Assembly (NCBI GenBank): GCA_001768555.1
Contig: MEOD01000014.1
Location: 1-59,502, forward strand
Length of the DNA: 59,502 bases
Direction of reading: 5' to 3'
Source: Bacteroidetes bacterium GWF2_29_10
GTDB lineage: Bacteria; Bacteroidota; Bacteroidia; Bacteroidales; GWE2-29-8
Shown here: one piece after another, positions 9,594 to 19,484 of the stretch
Numbering within the stretch: the stretch's first letter is position 1
Layout of the letters: each line of letters opens with the position of its first letter
Notes under the pieces: model-generated
What the model was told of the DNA's origin: nothing
The model's database searches: none
Seen by the model: the letters and a program-made list of their open reading frames with translations, nothing else
Made by a program: the position numbers and the translations under genes

Positions 9594-10793
9594 ATGTCTA
9601 ATCAAATCATACAAAAGATAAAAGATCTTACTCAACTTTATAACAATGAAATAATTGATATTCGACGTCACATCCACAAATACCCAGAACTATCTTTTAA
9701 AGAATACCAAACTAGCAAATACATTAAAGATAAACTTAACTTATTTGGGATTACTGATGTGAAAAATGTTACAGAAACAGGAGTAGTTGCTATTGTTAAA
9801 GGTAATAAAAAAGATAATACTAACCAAAGAAAAATAGCTTTAAGAGCTGATATGGACGCTCTCCCTATAACTGAATTTAACAAAACAGAATACATTTCTC
9901 AAAACAATGGGGTAATGCATGCATGTGGACATGATGTTCATACAGCAGTACTTTTAGGAACAGCTAAGATTATAAATGAGTTAAAAAATGAATTTAGCGG
10001 GGAAGTAATGTTTATCTTTCAGCCAGCGGAAGAAACATTTCCAGGAGGAGCAATATCAATGATTAAAGAAGGGCTCTTTAATGAATTTAATCCTGATTAT
10101 ATTTTTGGATTACATGTGCAGCCTTTAATGGAAGTTGGAAATATTGGTATGAAAATAGGCGATTATATGGCTTCTACTGATGAGATTTATTTAACTATTA
10201 ATGGAAAAGGTGGACATGCTGCAACACCTGATTTGCTTATTGACCCCGTTATTATATCCGCAAACATTCTTATTGGATTACAACAAATCGCAAGTCGAAA
10301 TTGCCCTGCAAACATTCCAATGGTACTTTCTTTTGGAAGAGTGATTTGCGAAGGTAGAACGAATATAATTCCAGACTCAGTTCAGCTTCATGGAACTCTT
10401 CGTACAATGAACGAGCAATGGCGTAAATCGGTACATCAAAAAATAGAAAATATTGCAACAAATATTGCTAAATCTTTTGGTGCAACTTGTGACATAGAAA
10501 TAGCTCATGGTTATCCCGTGCTAACAAATAACCAAGAAGCTACAACTCTATTAAAAAATGCTGCAGTCGAAATTATCGGATATGAAAACATTTTAAACTT
10601 AGACTACCGTATGACTGCTGAAGATTTTGCATATTTTTCTCAAAAATATAAATCTTGCTTTTTTAGATTAGGCATTAGCAATGGAACAAAACATAATTCG
10701 AACTTACACACAACCACTTTTGACATTGATGAAGCTTCAATTAGCACAGGAATTAAAGTAATGACTTGGAATGCCATAAAATACATTAAATAA
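9594..10793 (+). CDS. M20-family amidohydrolase (N-acyl amino acid or hippurate hydrolase type)
   Basis: A 399-residue cytoplasmic binuclear metallohydrolase of the M20D/amidohydrolase group, which releases amino acids from N-acyl conjugates. Visible metal ligands and catalytic residues: C111 and H113 in ACGHDVHTA, E146-E147 in QPAEETFPGGA, H174 in GLHVQP, and the C-terminal H372 in SNLHTTTF. A lid domain lies at about 190-300. Length is normal for the group. The substrate cannot be told from sequence; hippurate, IAA-amino acid and N-acetyl-diaminopimelate hydrolases share this fold. It is last in the dnaX run. Confidence 0.85.
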   Translation: MSNQIIQKIKDLTQLYNNEIIDIRRHIHKYPELSFKEYQTSKYIKDKLNLFGITDVKNVTETGVVAIVKGNKKDNTNQRKIALRADMDALPITEFNKTEYISQNNGVMHACGHDVHTAVLLGTAKIINELKNEFSGEVMFIFQPAEETFPGGAISMIKEGLFNEFNPDYIFGLHVQPLMEVGNIGMKIGDYMASTDEIYLTINGKGGHAATPDLLIDPVIISANILIGLQQIASRNCPANIPMVLSFGRVICEGRTNIIPDSVQLHGTLRTMNEQWRKSVHQKIENIATNIAKSFGATCDIEIAHGYPVLTNNQEATTLLKNAAVEIIGYENILNLDYRMTAEDFAYFSQKYKSCFFRLGISNGTKHNSNLHTTTFDIDEASISTGIKVMTWNAIKYIK

Positions 10794-10853
10794 TTCCATA
10801 GATAACGTAACTCAACAAAAGCAATTTTTATTCAATTATCAAAAAAATTTGCA

Positions 10854-10905
10854 TTTAACTCGGATTCGTCATTAGAAAAAAATCTAATGACGAATCCGAG
10901 TTAAA
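10854..10905. repeat. Perfect 23-bp inverted repeat with A6 loop
   Basis: The arms 10854-10876 and 10883-10905 are exact reverse complements around aaaaaa. The stem is far longer than a normal intrinsic terminator and has no T run on its plus-strand exit; on the minus strand a T run appears about 10 nt after the stem. It lies between the M20 gene and the ferredoxin-like gene, both plus. It could stop transcription, stabilise the upstream mRNA, or be a small mobile or palindromic repeat. Confidence 0.8.
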
Positions 10906-11078
10906 CCAAAAAAGCTAATATTATTTGCTTTAAAATTATGGAATTATACATAATGACTTAATTTCTATAAATTTTTAATGTATAATTTTAGTTTATTAAT
11001 TTATTTACTTTTTTACAAACAACTATTTTCTAATAATCAGTGTATTGCAAATTATTTAAAAAAAAATTAAAAAAAAAC

Positions 11079-11110
11079 TTGCATGATGTAAAAAATTAAT
11101 ATTATATTTG
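11079..11110 (+). promoter_or_regulatory. Promoter of the ferredoxin-hcp operon with a possible operator
   Basis: TTG (11079-11081) and TATATTTG (11103-11110) match the Bacteroidetes -33 and -7 elements with a 21-bp spacer. The -33 element begins a 13-bp near-palindrome TTGCATGATGTAA (11079-11091), a form that CRP/FNR-type regulators can bind. Transcription would start near 11117, 24 bp before the ATG at 11141. Confidence 0.6.
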
Positions 11111-11140
11111 CGTATTCATTTACCTAAATTCATATTTAAA

Positions 11141-12034
11141 ATGAAAAGAAAAATAATAAAAATTGACGAAGAAAAATGTAGTGGTTGCGGTTTATGCGTG
11201 AGTGGTTGTCATGAAGGAGCTTTGCAAATGATAGATGGTAAAGCAAAATTAGTTAGTGAATTATATTGTGATGGACTTGGAGCTTGCATAGGAGATTGTC
11301 CAGAAGGAGCAATAACGATAGAAGAGAGGGAAGCAGAAAAATATAGTGAAACAGCAACAATCAAAAGACTAATTAAGCAGGGAGAGAAAGTAGTATTAGC
11401 TCATTTAAAACATTTAAAAGATCACAATGAAACTTCTCTATTGGATGAGGGTATTCAATATATTTTAAGAAATAATGAGGCAATTAATATTAGTAAATTT
11501 TTAAATAATAATAATATGGAAGAAAATAAAGAAACACATCAGCACCATCATCATGAAGGAGGCGGATGCCCAGGGTCAAAAGCCATAGATTTTTCATCAG
11601 GTAATGAAAAAAAAGCTGTTTCAAATAAAGAAATAGCATCAGCATTAACGCATTGGCCAATACAAATGCATTTAATAAATCCAGTTGCTCCATATTTTGA
11701 AAAAAGTGATTTATTATTAGCAGCTGATTGCACTGCGTTTGCTATGGGAAGTTTTCATAGTAAGCTATTAGAAGGAAAGAAATTAGCTATTGCTTGTCCA
11801 AAACTTGATTCTAATAAAGAAATTTATATTGAAAAATTAGTATCTTTGATTAATGATTCAAAGATTAACACATTAACTGTTGTAATAATGGAAGTTCCTT
11901 GTTGTGGGAGTTTAATTAAAATGGCAAAATTAGCAATGGAATCAGCAACGAGAAAAATCCCAATAAAGGAAATTATTATGAGTGTTCAGGGAGATATTAT
12001 ATCAGAAAATTGGTTATATAAATTAAATAAATAA
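11141..12034 (+). CDS. Ferredoxin-like iron-sulfur protein, likely electron donor to Hcp
   Basis: A 297-residue cytoplasmic protein. The N-terminus has two ferredoxin motifs: the first is complete (C13, C16, C19, C23), the second has C43, C49 and C53 but Leu46 where the fourth Cys would be, so it may hold a [3Fe-4S] or an unusually ligated cluster. A His-rich segment (HQHHHHEGGGC, about 129-139) precedes a C-terminal domain with Cys in GGGCPG, AADCTAF, IACPKLD and VPCCGS. I do not know a function for that domain. The start at 11141 is preferred because an upstream TTG (11108) is inside the promoter. hcp follows 31 bp downstream; this pairing is seen in other anaerobes, which suggests it reduces Hcp. 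Confidence 0.75.
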   Translation: MKRKIIKIDEEKCSGCGLCVSGCHEGALQMIDGKAKLVSELYCDGLGACIGDCPEGAITIEEREAEKYSETATIKRLIKQGEKVVLAHLKHLKDHNETSLLDEGIQYILRNNEAINISKFLNNNNMEENKETHQHHHHEGGGCPGSKAIDFSSGNEKKAVSNKEIASALTHWPIQMHLINPVAPYFEKSDLLLAADCTAFAMGSFHSKLLEGKKLAIACPKLDSNKEIYIEKLVSLINDSKINTLTVVIMEVPCCGSLIKMAKLAMESATRKIPIKEIIMSVQGDIISENWLYKLNK

Positions 12035-12065
12035 AAAGAGTTATTAACTTAAAAACTTAAAAATT

Positions 12066-13727
12066 ATGAGTATGTTTTGTTTTCAATGTCAAGAAGCAGC
12101 AAAAGGAAAAGGTTGCGACTACAAAGGCGTTTGCGGTAAAACCGAAGACGTTGCAAATATGCAAGATTTATTAATCTACGCATTAAAAGGTTTGGCTTTT
12201 TATACTATTGAGGCTAAAAAAGCTGATATTTACAAACCATCTGTTAGCAAATTTATTGTTGATGGCTTGTTTGCAACAATAACTAATGCTAACTTTGACA
12301 AAGATGTTTTCATTGAAAAAGTTAGAAGAACTATAGAATTAAGAATATCTATAGAAAATGAATTAGAAAAAGCTGGAGTAAAAATCAATAAAGAAGAAGC
12401 TCCAGATGCAGCAAAATGGTATGCTTATACGGCTGGCGAATATGAAAGGAAGGCTAATGCTGTTGGCATATTATCAGATATAAATGAGAATGAAGATATT
12501 CGTTCGCTTCGACAGTTGCTTACTTACGGTATAAAAGGAGCTGCTGCTTATGCAGAACATGCATTTAATCTTGGACATGAGGATGAAAGTATTTATGACT
12601 TTTTATTAAAGGGTTTAGTTGCTACAACAGATAACAAATTAACTGGAGCAGAATTGACTAATTTAGTATTAGAATGCGGTTCGATTGGGGTAAAAGCAAT
12701 GGCATTGCTAGATAAAGCAAATACTACAGCTTATGGTAATCCTGAAATTACAAAAGTAAATATTGGAGTTAGAACTAATCCTGCAATCTTAATAACAGGT
12801 CATGACTTGAAAGACATGGAAGAGTTACTACAACAAACAGAAGGAACGGGAATTGATATTTATACTCATAGTGAAATGTTGCCAGCAAATTATTATCCTG
12901 CATTTAAGAAATACAAACATTTGGTTGGTAACTACGGAAATGCATGGTGGAAGCAGAAAGAAGAATTTGCAAGTTTTAATGGTCCTATTCTTTTTACAAC
13001 AAATTGTTTGGTGCCACCTTCAGATAATGCAGTTTATGCAGATAAAGTTTATACAACTGGAGCATCTGGATTTCCTGGATTTAAACATATTGCAGATAGA
13101 GTTGATGGTAAACCTAAGGATTTCTCAATTATTATTGAACAAGCGAAGAAGTGTGCATCCCCAAGAGAGATAGAAACAGGAGAAATAATTGGAGGTTTTG
13201 CTCATAATCAAGTTCTGGCACTTGCAGATAAAGTAATTGATGCTGTTAAAACAGGGGCAATAAAGAAGTTTGTAGTAATGGCGGGTTGTGATGGACGGAT
13301 GAAATCAAGAGATTATTATTCAGATTTTGCAACACAATTGCCAAAAGATTCGGTTATATTAACAGCAGGATGTGCGAAGTATCGTTATAATAAATTACAA
13401 CTAGGAGATATTGGGGGTATTCCAAGAGTATTGGATGCAGGTCAATGTAACGACTCTTATTCTTTAGCTGTTATAGCACTTAAGCTGAAAGAAGTGTTTG
13501 GTTTAGATGATATTAACAAGCTACCTATAATTTATAATATTGCATGGTATGAGCAAAAGGCTGTTATAGTGTTGTTAGCATTATTATCATTGGGGGTTAA
13601 GAATATACACCTTGGTCCAACTTTACCAGCTTTCTTATCACCAAATGTTGTAAATGTTCTTGTTGAGAACTTTGGTATTGCAGGAATCACAAGTGTTGAA
13701 GAAGATATGCAAAAATTTTTCGCTTAA
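12066..13727 (+). CDS. hcp: Hybrid-cluster protein (hydroxylamine reductase / NO reductase)
   Basis: A 553-residue cytoplasmic Hcp. The N-terminal cluster motif is C5-x2-C8-x8-C17-x5-C23, the class I spacing of strict anaerobes. Hybrid-cluster ligands are recognisable in [33 protein letters not shown] and [11 protein letters not shown]. Hcp reduces NO to N2O at high affinity and hydroxylamine in vitro, and protects against nitrosative stress. It shares the promoter of the upstream ferredoxin-like gene and ends at a bidirectional terminator. No hcr reductase is adjacent, so the upstream protein is the probable electron donor. Confidence 0.95.
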   Translation: MSMFCFQCQEAAKGKGCDYKGVCGKTEDVANMQDLLIYALKGLAFYTIEAKKADIYKPSVSKFIVDGLFATITNANFDKDVFIEKVRRTIELRISIENELEKAGVKINKEEAPDAAKWYAYTAGEYERKANAVGILSDINENEDIRSLRQLLTYGIKGAAAYAEHAFNLGHEDESIYDFLLKGLVATTDNKLTGAELTNLVLECGSIGVKAMALLDKANTTAYGNPEITKVNIGVRTNPAILITGHDLKDMEELLQQTEGTGIDIYTHSEMLPANYYPAFKKYKHLVGNYGNAWWKQKEEFASFNGPILFTTNCLVPPSDNAVYADKVYTTGASGFPGFKHIADRVDGKPKDFSIIIEQAKKCASPREIETGEIIGGFAHNQVLALADKVIDAVKTGAIKKFVVMAGCDGRMKSRDYYSDFATQLPKDSVILTAGCAKYRYNKLQLGDIGGIPRVLDAGQCNDSYSLAVIALKLKEVFGLDDINKLPIIYNIAWYEQKAVIVLLALLSLGVKNIHLGPTLPAFLSPNVVNVLVENFGIAGITSVEEDMQKFFA

Positions 13728-13753
13728 ATAATTAGTTTAGTTAACAAAAAAGG

Positions 13754-13794
13754 AAAGAGCAGAAGGCGTATTTGCCTATCTGCTCTTTTTTTTT
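13754..13794. terminator. Bidirectional terminator between hcp and the TonB receptor gene
   Basis: An 8-bp outer stem agagcaga/tctgctct with a 4-bp inner stem aggc/gcct (one bulged A) is followed by about nine T on the plus strand. It is preceded by A-rich sequence that gives a T-rich exit on the minus strand. It serves two convergent genes. Confidence 0.85.
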
Positions 13795-13812
13795 ATCTTA
13801 CAAATACTAAAT

Positions 13813-16200
13813 TTAAAATTTAAAAGCTAAACCTACCATATAATTAATTCCTGCTTGAGGATAAAAATAGTTCTCGGTGTATTGTTCTCCAAAATATATG
13901 TAACTATAAGAATATCCATTTGACTCATACTTTTTATCCATAAAATTATTAATGCTAAAGTTTATGTTTACCTCCCTAATAAACTTAGGATTAAAAGAAT
14001 AAGAGAAGTTAATATCATTAATGAAATATTCATTCAATTTTCTATTATCGTTAGAAGTATTGTCTAAATATTGTTTGCCAACATATTTATTTGAAAGATT
14101 GATTGAGAAGTTTTTTATTGGTTGATATTTTATTATAGATGAAGATATAACAGAAGGAGAAAAAGATATATCGGTTTCGTTATATTCATTTTTTACTTGA
14201 CTATAGTCATCATAATTGTCAATGTACTCGTTGAAATGTTTGATTTTGTTTTGAGAAAGAGTTGCATCAAGATAAATGCTTATATTTTTTGTTATAATAT
14301 AATCAACACTAAATTCAATACCTCTTCTATAACTTTCTGGGATGTTTGTTCGGGTATATGCCCCAACATCATTAAGTTTTCCAGTTAATACTAATTGGTT
14401 ATCATACATCATGTAATAAGCAGCGAGTTCAGCTTTTATTTTAGAAGTATTGAAACGTAATCCTAATTCATAGTCATACATTTGCTCGCTTTTGGGTCTG
14501 CTTAATGGAGTTGATTCAACATAATCATTTCGGTTGGGTTCTTTATTTCCAATACCAACACTAAAGTAGGTAGCTAATATTTTATTAAATTGATAGTTTA
14601 TTCCAGCTTTAGGATTATAAAACCCTAGAGTTACGTTTTGATTAGAAGTTTCGAAAAGTTCATTAAATCCTAAGAATTCATAATTTATGTTGCGGTATTG
14701 GAGATCAGCTAACATAGAAAGTTTTTCATTCATTTGATAGTATATTTTTCCAAATACGTTGAAGTCTTTTTTCACAGCATTGTTGTCATCATAAATATGA
14801 TTTAGAGCAGATTTGTCATAGTTAGAAGCCCAAATTACTTTATCGTAATGCCGTCCTTCGTATATGTTATATGCTCCACCGACAGATAGTTTAAATTTAC
14901 CTTTTACGTAATTTCCAGAATATGTAAATCCATAGAAATCATTGTCAAGCCAAAGTTGCCTGATAATGTCGGAGTTTGTAATAGTGTCCATTCCATAAAT
15001 TACATTAGGGAGAGTGTATTTTGCGAGGTCTTGCTGGTCTTTAAATTCTTCGTAATAACCACGTCCATAAGTGTAGTGCGTAGCCAAATTAAGATTAAGA
15101 TTTTTGTTAATGTCTTTAGTGAATATTAATTGATAATGATCTTGTTGATAATTATCAGTTTGGTTCTCGTAAGTATATTGGTTAAAAGTTCTGTTTTCTT
15201 TTAGCATGTTTTCAGATACTCCATACCAAGATTGGTAAGTGTTTTCTTTTCCAGAGAATACAACAGCTTTTAAAGAGTAAGTTTTTCCGAAGTATCCTCC
15301 AGTAAGGAAGTATGATTTTAAGTCAGACCAAGCCCTGTCGACGTATCCGTCAGACGATATTTTAGAAAGGCGAGCATCAAAAGACCATTTTCCGTCGATA
15401 ACACCAGTTCCAAACATTACATTATGTTTGAAAGTGTTGAATGTTCCTGCAGCATTGTTTATTTCGCAATAAGGCTTAATAGAAGGTTTGATTGTTTGCA
15501 TGTTAAGACTTCCTCCAAATGATGCAGCACCATTGCTAGATGTTCCTACACCTCTTTGAACTTGGATATTATCAATTGATGAGAAAAAGTCGGGCATGTT
15601 AACAAAAAATACGCCATGCGATTCAGGGTCATTGATAGGTATTCCGTTTACGGTAACATTTACTCGAGTTAAATCACTACCCCTAATGCGTAAGCTAGTG
15701 TACCCTACGCCAGCTCCAGCATCAGATGTTGCAACTACAGAAGGTGTGTGTGATAGCATAAAAGGCAGGTCTTGTCCTTGATTTTTGTATTCTATTTCTT
15801 TTAGAGTAATATTCTTAAATGTTGCAGGAGATTTATCAGGTAATCTTGTTGCAAATATATTTGTTTCGCCAAGCATTATTGGGCTTTTTTGTAAGTTTAT
15901 ATCAATCGAATAATTTTTATTGATTGTGTCATTTTTATCAATGTCTGCATCAATATATATATCTTGATAACCAATGTATGAACATTTAATTTTAATTTTT
16001 CCTGAAGGAATGTCTTTTAGTTTATATTTTCCATAATAATCAGACATTGAGCTTTTGGAAGATTTTGTAATAGAAACGGAAGCTCCGGGTAATGATTCTT
16101 TCGACTCATTATCTTTGACAAATCCAGAAATAGAGAATTGTGCTTTTGATGAATTAATGGCAAAAGCAAAAACCATTAAAATAATTAAAATTTTCTTCAT
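13813..16200 (-). CDS. TonB-dependent receptor, probable thiamin or thiamin-precursor importer
   Basis: A 795-residue outer-membrane receptor. Signal peptide 1-20 (SSKAQ), a carboxypeptidase regulatory-like domain (about 23-105), a plug domain (about 115-235, with SLRIRGSDLTRVNVTVNGIPIND-like sequence; only part quoted: RIRGSDLTRV), and a 22-strand barrel ending in YMVGLAFKF with a terminal Phe. The carboxypeptidase-like extension and barrel are typical of Bacteroidota receptors. The decisive evidence for substrate is the TPP riboswitch just upstream, the only regulatory element in its leader. Thiamin-regulated receptors of this kind (called omr1 in comparative studies of Bacteroidetes) are usually beside pnuT; none is present here, so the inner-membrane partner must be elsewhere. 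Convergent with hcp. Confidence 0.85.
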   Translation of the reverse strand: MKKILIILMVFAFAINSSKAQFSISGFVKDNESKESLPGASVSITKSSKSSMSDYYGKYKLKDIPSGKIKIKCSYIGYQDIYIDADIDKNDTINKNYSIDINLQKSPIMLGETNIFATRLPDKSPATFKNITLKEIEYKNQGQDLPFMLSHTPSVVATSDAGAGVGYTSLRIRGSDLTRVNVTVNGIPINDPESHGVFFVNMPDFFSSIDNIQVQRGVGTSSNGAASFGGSLNMQTIKPSIKPYCEINNAAGTFNTFKHNVMFGTGVIDGKWSFDARLSKISSDGYVDRAWSDLKSYFLTGGYFGKTYSLKAVVFSGKENTYQSWYGVSENMLKENRTFNQYTYENQTDNYQQDHYQLIFTKDINKNLNLNLATHYTYGRGYYEEFKDQQDLAKYTLPNVIYGMDTITNSDIIRQLWLDNDFYGFTYSGNYVKGKFKLSVGGAYNIYEGRHYDKVIWASNYDKSALNHIYDDNNAVKKDFNVFGKIYYQMNEKLSMLADLQYRNINYEFLGFNELFETSNQNVTLGFYNPKAGINYQFNKILATYFSVGIGNKEPNRNDYVESTPLSRPKSEQMYDYELGLRFNTSKIKAELAAYYMMYDNQLVLTGKLNDVGAYTRTNIPESYRRGIEFSVDYIITKNISIYLDATLSQNKIKHFNEYIDNYDDYSQVKNEYNETDISFSPSVISSSIIKYQPIKNFSINLSNKYVGKQYLDNTSNDNRKLNEYFINDINFSYSFNPKFIREVNINFSINNFMDKKYESNGYSYSYIYFGEQYTENYFYPQAGINYMVGLAFKF

Positions 16201-16274
16201 GTTGTAAAAATTTTTTTAGTTAAACAATTAATTTTTACCAACAGGGGGATATAACGAATAACAATAAAAAACCT

Positions 16275-16351
16275 TTTCTCCCTACGCCAGAATTACCTGG
16301 ATCAGGTTCATTGGGTATGATCTCAGCCCTTAATATTAAGGCACCCCTATT
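16275..16351 (-). promoter_or_regulatory. TPP riboswitch (THI element)
   Basis: On the minus strand the conserved parts run in order: ggggtgcc, ggctgagatcataccc, gaacctgatc, aggtaat and ctggcgtaggga. All diagnostic positions of the thiamin pyrophosphate aptamer are present. It ends about 75 nt before the ATG at 16200. I see no strong intrinsic terminator in the interval, so translational control is more likely. Confidence 0.95.
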
Positions 16352-16364
16352 TGGAAATCTTTGG

Positions 16365-16372
16365 CAAAGGTA
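16365..16372 (-). promoter_or_regulatory. -7 promoter element ahead of the TPP riboswitch
   Basis: TACCTTTG on the minus strand matches TAnnTTTG and sits about 14 nt upstream of the riboswitch, the right place for its transcript start. No clear -33 TTG. Confidence 0.5.
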
Positions 16373-16504
16373 TATTATTTTTTATTGGATGAATAAAAAA
16401 AGTTTTTTTTTATTAATTGGTGCGATAATAAGAAAATTGATAAAAAAGGAATGTATTATGAATAAAAACAATAAATCGAAACACATATAAAACAAAAAAA
16501 ACAA

Positions 16505-16512
16505 TAAATTTG
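16505..16512 (+). promoter_or_regulatory. -7 promoter element of valS
   Basis: TAAATTTG matches TAnnTTTG, 29 bp before the valS ATG. No -33 TTG is visible. It lies divergent from the TPP-controlled gene, and the 16201-16540 interval holds nothing else that I can see. Confidence 0.45.
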
Positions 16513-16540
16513 CAAGATTTTTAATTTTAATGACAAATAA

Positions 16541-19168
16541 ATGGAAATAGCAAAGACATACAATCCGAAGGAAATAGAAGAGAAATGGTATCAATTATGT
16601 TTAGAAAAAGGATATTTTAATTCAGAGCCAGATGATAGAGAACCTTTTACGATAGTGATTCCGCCACCGAATGTTACAGGAGTGTTACACATGGGTCACA
16701 TGCTGAACAATACATTACAGGATGTAATTATTCGTCGAGCAAGAATGAAGGGAAAAAATGCATGCTGGGTGCCAGGAACAGATCATGCTTCTATAGCAAC
16801 GGAGGCAAAAGTTGTAGGAAAATTGAAGGCAGATGGTTTGGATAAAAAAGATATGTCGAGGGATGAATTTTTAAATCATGCATGGGATTGGACTCATAAA
16901 CATGGAGGAATAATTCTTGAACAATTAAAGAAATTAGGAGCTTCGTGTGATTGGAAAAGGACAAAGTTTACTATGGATGAAGACATGTCAGAGTCTGTTA
17001 TAGATGTATTTATAGATCTTTACAATAAGGGTTATATATATAGGGGTGTTAGAATGGTGAATTGGGACCCAAAGGCATTAACTGCGTTATCTGATGAAGA
17101 GGTAATATATAAGCAAGTTAATTCAAAGCTTTATTATTTAAGATATAAGATTGATGGGATGGATGATGAATGGATAACAATAGCAACAACTCGTCCAGAA
17201 ACAATATTAGGGGATACGGCTGTTTGTGTACATCCAGAAGATGATAGATACGCGTCAATGAAAGGTAAGAATATTTATGTTCCTTTGGTAAATAGGCTTA
17301 TTCCTATTATATTTGATGAATATGTTGATAGAGAATTTGGGACAGGAGCTTTAAAGATTACACCTGCACATGATATTAACGACTATAATATTGGCTTAAA
17401 ACATAATTTAAAGGTTATAGATATATTTAATGATAATGGTACATTAAATGAAAAAGCGGAACTATATATAGGAGAGGATAGGTTTGCAGTAAGGAAGAAA
17501 ATTGTAAAAGAATTGGAAGAAAAAGGTTTCTTAGTCAAAATTGAGGATTTAACAAATAATGTGGGGTTTTCAGAAAGGACTGACGAAGTAATTGAACCAA
17601 AACTTTCAGTTCAGTGGTTCTGCAACATGTCAAAGTTAGCATCTCCAGCACTTGAAGTTGTAATGAATGATACTATTAAATTTCATCCAGCAAAGTTTAA
17701 AAATACTTATAAGCATTGGATGGAAAACATAAAAGATTGGTGTATTTCAAGACAATTATGGTGGGGACATCAAATACCTGCGTATTATTTGCCAGACGGA
17801 AGTTATGTTGTGGCAAAAAGTAAGGAAGAGGCATTGAATATTGCAAATAATAAATCTAATAATTTATACACAATAAATGATTTGCGCCAAGATGAAGACG
17901 TTTTAGATACATGGTTTTCATCATGGCTGTGGCCAATTTCAGTTTTTGATGGAATAAGGAATCCAAATAATGCAGATATTAATTACTATTATCCAACGGA
18001 TACATTGGTTACGGCACCAGAGATATTGTTTTTCTGGGTTGCAAGAATGATAATGGCAGGTTTTGAGTATAAAAAATCTATTCCATTTAAAAATGTTTAT
18101 TTAACAGGTATAGTTAGAGATAAGCAAGGCCGAAAGATGTCAAAATCGTTAGGAAATTCCCCAGAACCGATACAATTGATAGAGTAGTACGGAGCAGACG
18201 GAGTTAGAGTGGGAATGTTGCTATGTTCACCAGCAGGAAATGATTTATTATTTGATGAAGGTTTATGCGAACAAGGACGTAATTTTTCAAATAAAATATG
18301 GAATGCGTTCAGGCTTGTTAAATCTTGGGATGTGTCTGATAATATAGAACAACCAGAAATATGCAAAACATCAATAGAATGTTTTGAAAGCATATTAAAT
18401 AAGAACATAAGTACAATAGAAGATAACTTTGAAAAATATAGAATTTCTGATGCATTAATGTCTATATATAAATTGGTGTGGGATGAATTTTGCGCTTGGT
18501 ATTTAGAATTAACCAAGCCAGCTTATCAACAACCAATTGATAAGGCAACTTATGAAAAAACAATTTACTTTTTTGAGGAATTATTAAAATTACTTCATCC
18601 ATTTATGCCATTTATAACAGAGGAACTTTGGGGTAATATTGGAGAAAGAGCGGAAAATGACTTGATCATGTTTGCAAAAGCAGAAGTTAGTGGAGATTAC
18701 AAAAATGAAGTGATAGAACAATACGAGGAAATAAAGGAAATAGTTGTTGCAATAAGAAATTTAAGAAATGAGAAAAATATTCCGTTAAAGGAAAAGATTA
18801 AATTATTTATCAAATCGAATAACGATAGGAACAATACGCTAGATAGTATGCTAATAAAACTGTGTAATATTGAAACATTAGAATATAGCGAGCAAAAGAT
18901 AGATAATTCATACTCAATAATAAATAGAGCTATAGAGCTATTTATACCTATTTCTGAGAATATCAATATTGAAGACGAAATAAAGAAATTAAAAATAGAT
19001 CTAGAATATACTCAAGGATTTATTAACTCCGTTAGAAAGAAACTAAGCAATTCGAATTTTGTGGATAAAGCTCCTGAGAGCGTAATTAACGCAGAAAAGA
19101 AAAAAGAACAAGATGCTTTGGATAGAATTGAAGTTATAAAATCACAACTGGAAAGCTTTGGGAATTAA
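16541..19168 (+). pseudogene. valS: Valyl-tRNA synthetase interrupted by one in-frame UAG
   Basis: The full frame is 875 codons, normal for ValS, and codes a class I synthetase charging tRNA-Val. The HIGH motif is HMGH (50-53) and the KMSKS motif is intact (532-536). Codon 549 is TAG (18185-18187), in the conserved segment LIE-x-YGADGVR where other ValS proteins have Lys; AAG to TAG is one change. The frame then continues without shift through the anticodon-binding domain and C-terminal coiled coil (ending 19168). A GTG at 18209 could restart translation but gives only the C-terminal part. No second valS is in the window. Because ValS is essential, the choices are a sequencing error, readthrough or suppression, a functional copy elsewhere, or a true recent mutation. 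TAG also ends several intact genes here (for example lpxB, korB, hyfC), so general recoding is unlikely. Confidence 0.85.
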
Positions 19169-19484
19169 ATTAGATATTGCAAATTTAAAATATATATTGA
19201 AATTGTAAATAATATTTACATTAAAAGAAATTTAATAAAAAAAATTATATATTTGCATTTAGATATTATTCTCTATTTATAAAAAAATAAAACGTTAAGG
19301 TTATTTTTTTATGGTTTAGTATGTTTAATTTAATATCTACAATAATTATTAGTTGTATTTTGTATTAATTTCACTTGAGATAAATTGTATATAATTATGC
19401 AATCTACACTTTTACAAATCAACTATTCAATTATAATTTAAATTGCTTAGTGGTTAAGTATTAATAAAAAAAATGGGTATTATT
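19169..19484. other. AT-rich gap before the small secreted protein
   Basis: No reading frame of note. One TATATTTG (19248-19255, plus) fits a -7 element but would leave a leader of over 200 nt and has no -33 partner. No hairpin terminator is evident after valS. Confidence 0.4.

Noticed and set aside
11108..11140. Upstream TTG extension of the ferredoxin-like protein
   Set aside because: The TTG lies within the TATATTTG promoter element; the ATG at 11141 gives the normal family N-terminus.
12853..13173. Open frame inside hcp in another frame
   Set aside because: It is fully overlapped by a clearly conserved gene and has no recognisable features.
16541..19168. UAG read as a sense codon throughout the genome
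   Set aside because: TAG ends lpxB, korB, hyfC and the antiporter frame at natural positions, so general reassignment does not fit.
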